DNA from: Roseicella aerolata
GTDB lineage: Bacteria > Pseudomonadota > Alphaproteobacteria > Acetobacterales > Acetobacteraceae
Length of the DNA stretch: 64,000 nucleotides
Assembly: GCF_020523605.1 (NCBI RefSeq)
Contig: NZ_JAJAQI010000032.1
Coordinates: 1 to 64,000, forward strand
Reading direction: 5' to 3'
Shown here: positions 60,442-64,000 of the stretch, piece after piece
Position numbering within the stretch: position 1 is the stretch's first letter
Layout: every line of letters begins with the position of its first letter
Translations under genes and position numbers: made by a program
Notes under the pieces: generated by a model
Databases searched by the model: none
Told to the model about the DNA's origin: nothing
Seen by the model: the letters and a program-made list of their open reading frames with translations, nothing else

Positions 60442-61587
60442 CTATCCCCGCACCGCCGCCGCGACCGCGCGCACGAGATCGTGCGGGTTGTCGTGCAGCG
60501 CGGCCACGCCCACCGCGGCGAGATCGGCACGCGCCTGTTCCAGAGGATAGCCGTGCAGCGCCGCATGGCCGGCGGCAATGCCGGCGAGGAAGGGTTTCCC
60601 GGGTGGTTTGGCGCGCAGCGCGGCCGCCAGCGCCTCGACGCGGGCCCTGAGCCTGCGGGAGGCGAGAGTGGTAAAGAACATCACCGCCTTCACCTCCGGC
60701 CGCTCCGCGATCTCGAAGGCGGCTGCCAGGCGTTCCGGCATGGTCTCGGCCGGACCGCCACGGGCGTTGTCCATGAAGCAGACGGCGGGGCAACCGGCAT
60801 CGGCCAACAGGTCGAGCATCAGCATGCCGAGGCCCGCGCCGGCGGTGACCATCGCCACCGTGCCGCCCGGCAGCTCGACGAGCTGGAAGCCCTGGTCCCG
60901 CGCGCGGCGCTCCAACGGGGTCAGCGCCGCGGCCTCCAGAGCAGCGGAGAGCGCCGGTACGTCATGGCGGAACAGCGCCGCATCGTCGCGAACCGCCTTT
61001 ACGTCGCAGGCTACGAATTGCCCATCCGACAGCAGGCCGAGCGGGTTGATCTCCAGCAGCTCGAGATCCTCGGCCCGCAGGATGCGGGCGAGGCGCAGCG
61101 CCAACCGGGCGAGCCGCGCGGCGAGGTCGGGCCGGAAGCCGGCCCGCAGCGCGGCATGGGCGGCTTCGAGCGCGCCGGGCGCCTCCGGCTCGATGCCGCA
61201 GCGCAGCAGGCGTCCCGTGTGCTCGACCTCGATGCCGCCCTCGGGCGCGCAGAGCAGCTCGATGCATTGCGCGGTGCCGTCGATGCGGAGGGCGAGATAG
61301 ACCTCCCGCGCCATCGGCACCGCGTCCTCGAGCAGCAGGGGCGCGGCGGGATCGCCGAGCGCGGCGCGGATCGCCGCCGCCGCCGCGGGCGCCTCTCCTT
61401 CGATGCTGCGGCGCACAAGGCCGCGCTTGCCTCGGCCCCCTTCCAGCACCTGCGCCTTCAGGAGTCCGTGCGCCTCCGCGGATGGCATGCCGTGCAGCAG
61501 CATGCCGCGGGGGACCGGCACGCCATGGCGCCGCAGCAGTCTCTTGCCATCATGCTCCGCGAGCCGCACCGTCCCCTCCGTGATCAT
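60442..61587 (-). CDS. Succinyl-CoA synthetase beta-like (ATP-grasp) subunit
   Basis: A 381-residue protein of the SucC/MtkA type. An ATP-grasp domain is followed by a ligase-CoA domain. RLLRRHGVPVPRG and VLEGGRGKRGL correspond to the N-terminal ATP-binding part, EINPLGLLSDGQFVACDVK contains the Mg-binding EINP motif, and GAGLGMLMLDLLADAGCP resembles the CoA-ligase half. Together with the divergent SucD-like gene it should form an acid-CoA ligase such as succinyl- or malate-CoA ligase. The acid is unknown. It points away from its partner, which is very unusual for this family. ATG 61587 is part of a CATG shared with the partner start. Confidence 0.8.
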   Translation of the reverse strand: MITEGTVRLAEHDGKRLLRRHGVPVPRGMLLHGMPSAEAHGLLKAQVLEGGRGKRGLVRRSIEGEAPAAAAAIRAALGDPAAPLLLEDAVPMAREVYLALRIDGTAQCIELLCAPEGGIEVEHTGRLLRCGIEPEAPGALEAAHAALRAGFRPDLAARLARLALRLARILRAEDLELLEINPLGLLSDGQFVACDVKAVRDDAALFRHDVPALSAALEAAALTPLERRARDQGFQLVELPGGTVAMVTAGAGLGMLMLDLLADAGCPAVCFMDNARGGPAETMPERLAAAFEIAERPEVKAVMFFTTLASRRLRARVEALAAALRAKPPGKPFLAGIAAGHAALHGYPLEQARADLAAVGVAALHDNPHDLVRAVAAAVRG

Positions 61588-61588
61588 G
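61585..61588. other. Shared CATG start of two divergent CoA-ligase subunit genes
   Basis: CATG at 61585-61588 contains the minus-strand ATG (61587-61585) and the plus-strand ATG (61586-61588). Each gene's promoter and ribosome binding site must then lie inside its partner's coding sequence, so both cannot be expressed from separate leader regions. A downstream GTG (61619) could instead start the plus gene. Confidence 0.6.
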
Positions 61589-62443
61589 GCGCCTTTCCTG
61601 TCCAGCTTCCCCCGACGCGTGGTGGTGTTCAACCCGACCGGCCGCTACGCCGCCGCGCAGGTGGCGGCGATGCGGGAGGCCGGGACCAACCTCGTCGCCG
61701 GCATCGCGCTCGGCCGCGGCGGCGAGGCGGCGGATGGGCTGCCGCTCCATGATGACGTGCGGGAACTGCCGGAGCCCGCCGATGCCGCGGTGATCTACAC
61801 GCCGCCCGAGGGCGTGCTGGATGCGGTGCGCGCGGCGGCGGGCATCCCGCTCCTCGTGGTCGCGGCGGAATACGTCCCGGTGCATGACGCATTGCGCGCG
61901 GCGCAGGCGGCGCGGGCTGCGGGGTCCTGGATGGTGGGGCCGAACACGCTCGGCCTCTGCATGCCCGGCGAAGGCCTGCTCGGTTCCATCGCGCCATCCT
62001 TCTGCTCGCCCGGCCCGGTCGCCGTGCTGTGCCGCAGCGGCACGCTGACCCTGACCATGGCGCGGCTGCTGACCGCCGCCGGCATCGGGCAGCGCCTGGT
62101 GGCGCATATCGGTGGCGACACCATCTGCGGCCGCAACCCGCATGAATGGCTGGAGGCGCTCTCGGCCGATCCGCGCGTTGGGGCCGTGCTCTATTGCGGC
62201 GAGATCGGCGGCGACAAGGAATACGCGCTGGCCGAGGCCATCCCGCATTGCAGCAAGCCGGTGGTCGCCATGCTGGTCGGGCGCCATGCGCCGCCGGGCC
62301 GGCGCATGGGCCATGCCGGCGCGCTGGCCGGGGCCGAGCGGGAGACCGCCGCGGCCAAGCTCGACGCCCTGGCGTCCGGCGGTGCGCGCACGGCGCGCGA
62401 CCCGGAGGCCGCCATCACCATCCTGAGGGAACTCTGCCGATGA
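61586..62443 (+). CDS. Succinyl-CoA synthetase alpha-like subunit
   Basis: A 285-residue protein of the SucD/MtkB type. The CoA-binding domain has VVVFNPTGRYAAAQVAAMREAG, then YTPPEGVLDAVRAAAGI, then WMVGPNTLGLC, and the phospho-histidine loop RMGHAGALAG near residue 250. It pairs with the divergent beta subunit. It overlaps the lyase gene by ATGA (62440-62443), so transcription to the right links it to the lyase and the crotonase. This suggests that the ligase product is fed to the lyase. Confidence 0.82.
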   Translation: MAPFLSSFPRRVVVFNPTGRYAAAQVAAMREAGTNLVAGIALGRGGEAADGLPLHDDVRELPEPADAAVIYTPPEGVLDAVRAAAGIPLLVVAAEYVPVHDALRAAQAARAAGSWMVGPNTLGLCMPGEGLLGSIAPSFCSPGPVAVLCRSGTLTLTMARLLTAAGIGQRLVAHIGGDTICGRNPHEWLEALSADPRVGAVLYCGEIGGDKEYALAEAIPHCSKPVVAMLVGRHAPPGRRMGHAGALAGAERETAAAKLDALASGGARTARDPEAAITILRELCR

Positions 62444-63414
62444 GCGACGCACCGACCGTTGCGGAGATGGAGGAGATCGCATCCGGCGCGGCGCCGCACG
62501 GACCGCAGGTGGTGCTGTGCGAGTGCTTCGCGCGCGACGGGCTGCAGCATGAAGAGGCGATCATCCCGGCCGAGGCCAAGATCGCGATGATCGAGCGGAT
62601 CGCCGATTGCGGCTTCCGCCGGATCGAGATCACCAGCTTCGCGCATCCGCAGCAGGTACCGCAATTCGCCGATGCCGAGACGGTGCTGAAGAGGGTGCGT
62701 CGCCGGCCGGGCGTGCTGTTCAAGGCGACCTGCCCGAACCCCCAGGCGGTGCGGCGGGCGCTGGCGGCGCGGGAGGGCGGCTGGGGGCCGGAGGAGATCT
62801 CCCTGCTCGTCTCGGCCAGCGAGGGGCATTCGCAGCGCAACCTTCGCCGTTCCCGCGCGGAGCAGTGGGACCAAGTGGCGGAGATGGCGGCGCTGGCAGG
62901 CAACGCCTTCACCCTGGTCGGCACCATCAGCGTCGCCTTCGACTGCCCCTTCGAGGGGCCGACGCCGCAGGAGCGGGTGCTGGAGGATGCGCGGCGCTTC
63001 GCGGAACTCGGCGTGACGCGGATCGCGATCGGCGACACGATCGGCAGCGCGACGCCGCCGCGGGTGCGCGACCTGATCGGCTGGCTGCACGGTGCGCTGC
63101 CGACCGCGACCTTCATCGCGCATTTCCACGACAGCCGCGGAACGGGCATCGCCAACACGCTGGCCGCCATCGAGGCCGGGCTGACCCATGCCGATTGCGC
63201 GCTGGGCGGCACGGGCGGGCATCCGGCGCGGATCGCCTATGGTGAGGGCTTCACCGGCAATACCTGCACCGAGGACCTGGCAACCCTGCTGGAGGCGATG
63301 GGCCATGCCACCGGCCTGGACCTGGCTGCGCTGCGCGCCGCAGGGCTGGAAGCGGAGCAGGTCCTGGGTCGTCAATTGGGCTCGCGGGTGATACGGGCAA
63401 ACCCACAGACATAG
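62440..63414 (+). CDS. HMG-CoA-lyase-like acyl-CoA lyase
   Basis: A 324-residue DRE-TIM metallolyase. CECFARDGLQ has the metal-binding Asp and the catalytic Arg, and FIAHFHDSRGTGIANTLAA has the metal-binding His pair. The mobile loop reads GGTGGHPARIAYGEGFTGN. In true HMG-CoA lyases this loop is GGCP with a catalytic Cys, and here that Cys is His. Enzymes of this subgroup include (R)-citramalyl-CoA lyase (recalled), so cleavage of a C5/C6 hydroxyacyl-CoA is likely, but the substrate need not be HMG-CoA. It is coupled to the SucD-like gene upstream. Confidence 0.82.
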   Translation: MSDAPTVAEMEEIASGAAPHGPQVVLCECFARDGLQHEEAIIPAEAKIAMIERIADCGFRRIEITSFAHPQQVPQFADAETVLKRVRRRPGVLFKATCPNPQAVRRALAAREGGWGPEEISLLVSASEGHSQRNLRRSRAEQWDQVAEMAALAGNAFTLVGTISVAFDCPFEGPTPQERVLEDARRFAELGVTRIAIGDTIGSATPPRVRDLIGWLHGALPTATFIAHFHDSRGTGIANTLAAIEAGLTHADCALGGTGGHPARIAYGEGFTGNTCTEDLATLLEAMGHATGLDLAALRAAGLEAEQVLGRQLGSRVIRANPQT

Positions 63415-63452
63415 ATTGGGGGTCCGGGGAATGCCTTGCCCCGGAATCTTGG

Positions 63453-64000
63453 ATGCTGCTCGTCGAATCACGCGGTGCCGTCCGGCTCTTGCGCCTGAAC
63501 CGGCCGGAGAAGCGCAACGCACTGAGCATGGCCCTGTGTTCGGCGCTGGTGGAGGCGCTGCGCGCGGCCGATGCGGATGCCGCGGTCTCCGCCGTGGTGC
63601 TGGCGGGCGAGGGGGCCGGTTTCTGCGCCGGCGGTGACCTGGAGGAACGCCGCGCGCTGGCCGCCGACGAACCGGCCTGGCAGGCGCGCGCCGCGCTGGC
63701 CGATGCGGTCCTCGCCGCGGCCGGCAGCATCGGCAAGCCGGTGGTCGCGGCGGTGCATGGGCGCGTGGTCGGGATGGGCGCCTCGCTCATGCTCGGCTGC
63801 GACATGGTGGTGGCGGCCGAGGATCTGCGCATCACCTGGCCGGAGGCGCGGCACGGCATCTGGCCGACCCTGGTGGCACCGCAATTGCTGCGACATCTCG
63901 GCCCCAAGGACGCATTCGAATTGCTGGCGACCGGCCGTTCGGTGGAGGCAGCGGAGGCGCAGGCGCTGCGGCTGGTGAACCGCGTGGTACCGCGCGAGCG
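63453..64000 (+). CDS. Enoyl-CoA hydratase/isomerase family protein (3' end beyond window)
   Basis: 182 residues are visible and the gene runs off the right edge. RLLRLNRPEKRNALSMAL and VVLAGEGAGFCAGGDLEE are the crotonase N-terminal signatures; the latter is part of the oxyanion hole. At the first acidic position it reads GMGASLMLGCD (Ser in place of the usual Glu), while the second region WPEARHGIWP retains an acidic residue. It may be an isomerase or hydrolase and not a hydratase. ATG 63453 is 39 bases after the lyase stop, so it is probably cotranscribed. Confidence 0.8.
   Translation, partial: MLLVESRGAVRLLRLNRPEKRNALSMALCSALVEALRAADADAAVSAVVLAGEGAGFCAGGDLEERRALAADEPAWQARAALADAVLAAAGSIGKPVVAAVHGRVVGMGASLMLGCDMVVAAEDLRITWPEARHGIWPTLVAPQLLRHLGPKDAFELLATGRSVEAAEAQALRLVNRVVPRE

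Overview
The window is a GC-rich chromosomal segment, with almost all third codon positions G or C. It fits an alphaproteobacterium of the Acetobacteraceae (Roseomonas-like) type. Markers for this are a GapR-family chromosome protein, a DUF1244 protein, a TakP-like TRAP binding protein, a three-subunit proton-translocating transhydrogenase (PntAA/PntAB/PntB), twin-arginine periplasmic binding proteins and an EF-G-like paralogue with a 'DCPGS' motif. The species is an inference; no rRNA gene is present.

Region 1 (1-14.4 kb, all minus strand) is a BREX phage-defence island. It lies on the 3' side of a tRNA-Ser(GGA) gene at 14703-14793. Transcription order is BrxA-like, brxB, brxC, pglX, an ArdC-like zinc metallopeptidase, pglZ, brxL and a gamma-glutamylcyclotransferase-like gene. 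The genes are tightly packed, with ATGA overlaps at two junctions. The peptidase between pglX and pglZ is the most unusual part: ArdC proteins are known as antirestriction factors, yet this one is translationally coupled to a defence operon. The far left edge (1-119) looks like the end of an IS21-family element, which has clipped the last codons of the cyclotransferase-like gene.

Region 2 (15-29 kb) starts with a lone TakP-like TRAP binding protein. A seven-gene minus-strand run follows in transcription order: UDP-sugar epimerase, a large GT2 glycosyltransferase, a GT4 glycosyltransferase, a coiled-coil membrane protein, two type-I-secretion ABC subunits and an HlyD adaptor. A UDP-sugar dehydrogenase is divergent from it. 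It reads as one surface glycan or glycoprotein synthesis and export locus. A SnoaL-like gene, a DUF1244 gene and gapR complete the region.

Region 3 (29-46 kb) is housekeeping and energy metabolism: cysK, an NAD-linked formate dehydrogenase (fused NuoE/NuoF-type subunit plus molybdopterin subunit), a sterol-desaturase-family enzyme, an MgtC-like protein, a long-chain acyl-CoA synthetase, an M3 oligoendopeptidase, an ABC1/UbiB-like kinase and pntAA-pntAB-pntB ending at a strong intrinsic terminator.

Region 4 (46-53 kb) has an orphan RutB-like amidohydrolase divergent from a branched-chain-amino-acid-type ABC transporter (binding protein, LivH, LivM, LivG, LivF) followed by a MetE-like protein. 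Five perfect hairpins lie between the binding protein and the permease genes.

Region 5 (53-64 kb) has an EF-G-like GTPase and then acyl-CoA genes: two type III CoA-transferases, a mesaconyl-CoA-hydratase-like protein, split and divergent succinyl-CoA-ligase-like subunits whose start codons share CATG, an HMG-CoA-lyase-like enzyme and a truncated crotonase. A TrmO-like gene, a lipoprotein and a small membrane protein are interspersed. A C5-dicarboxylate (itaconate, mesaconate or citramalate type) or branched-chain acyl-CoA pathway is the working hypothesis.
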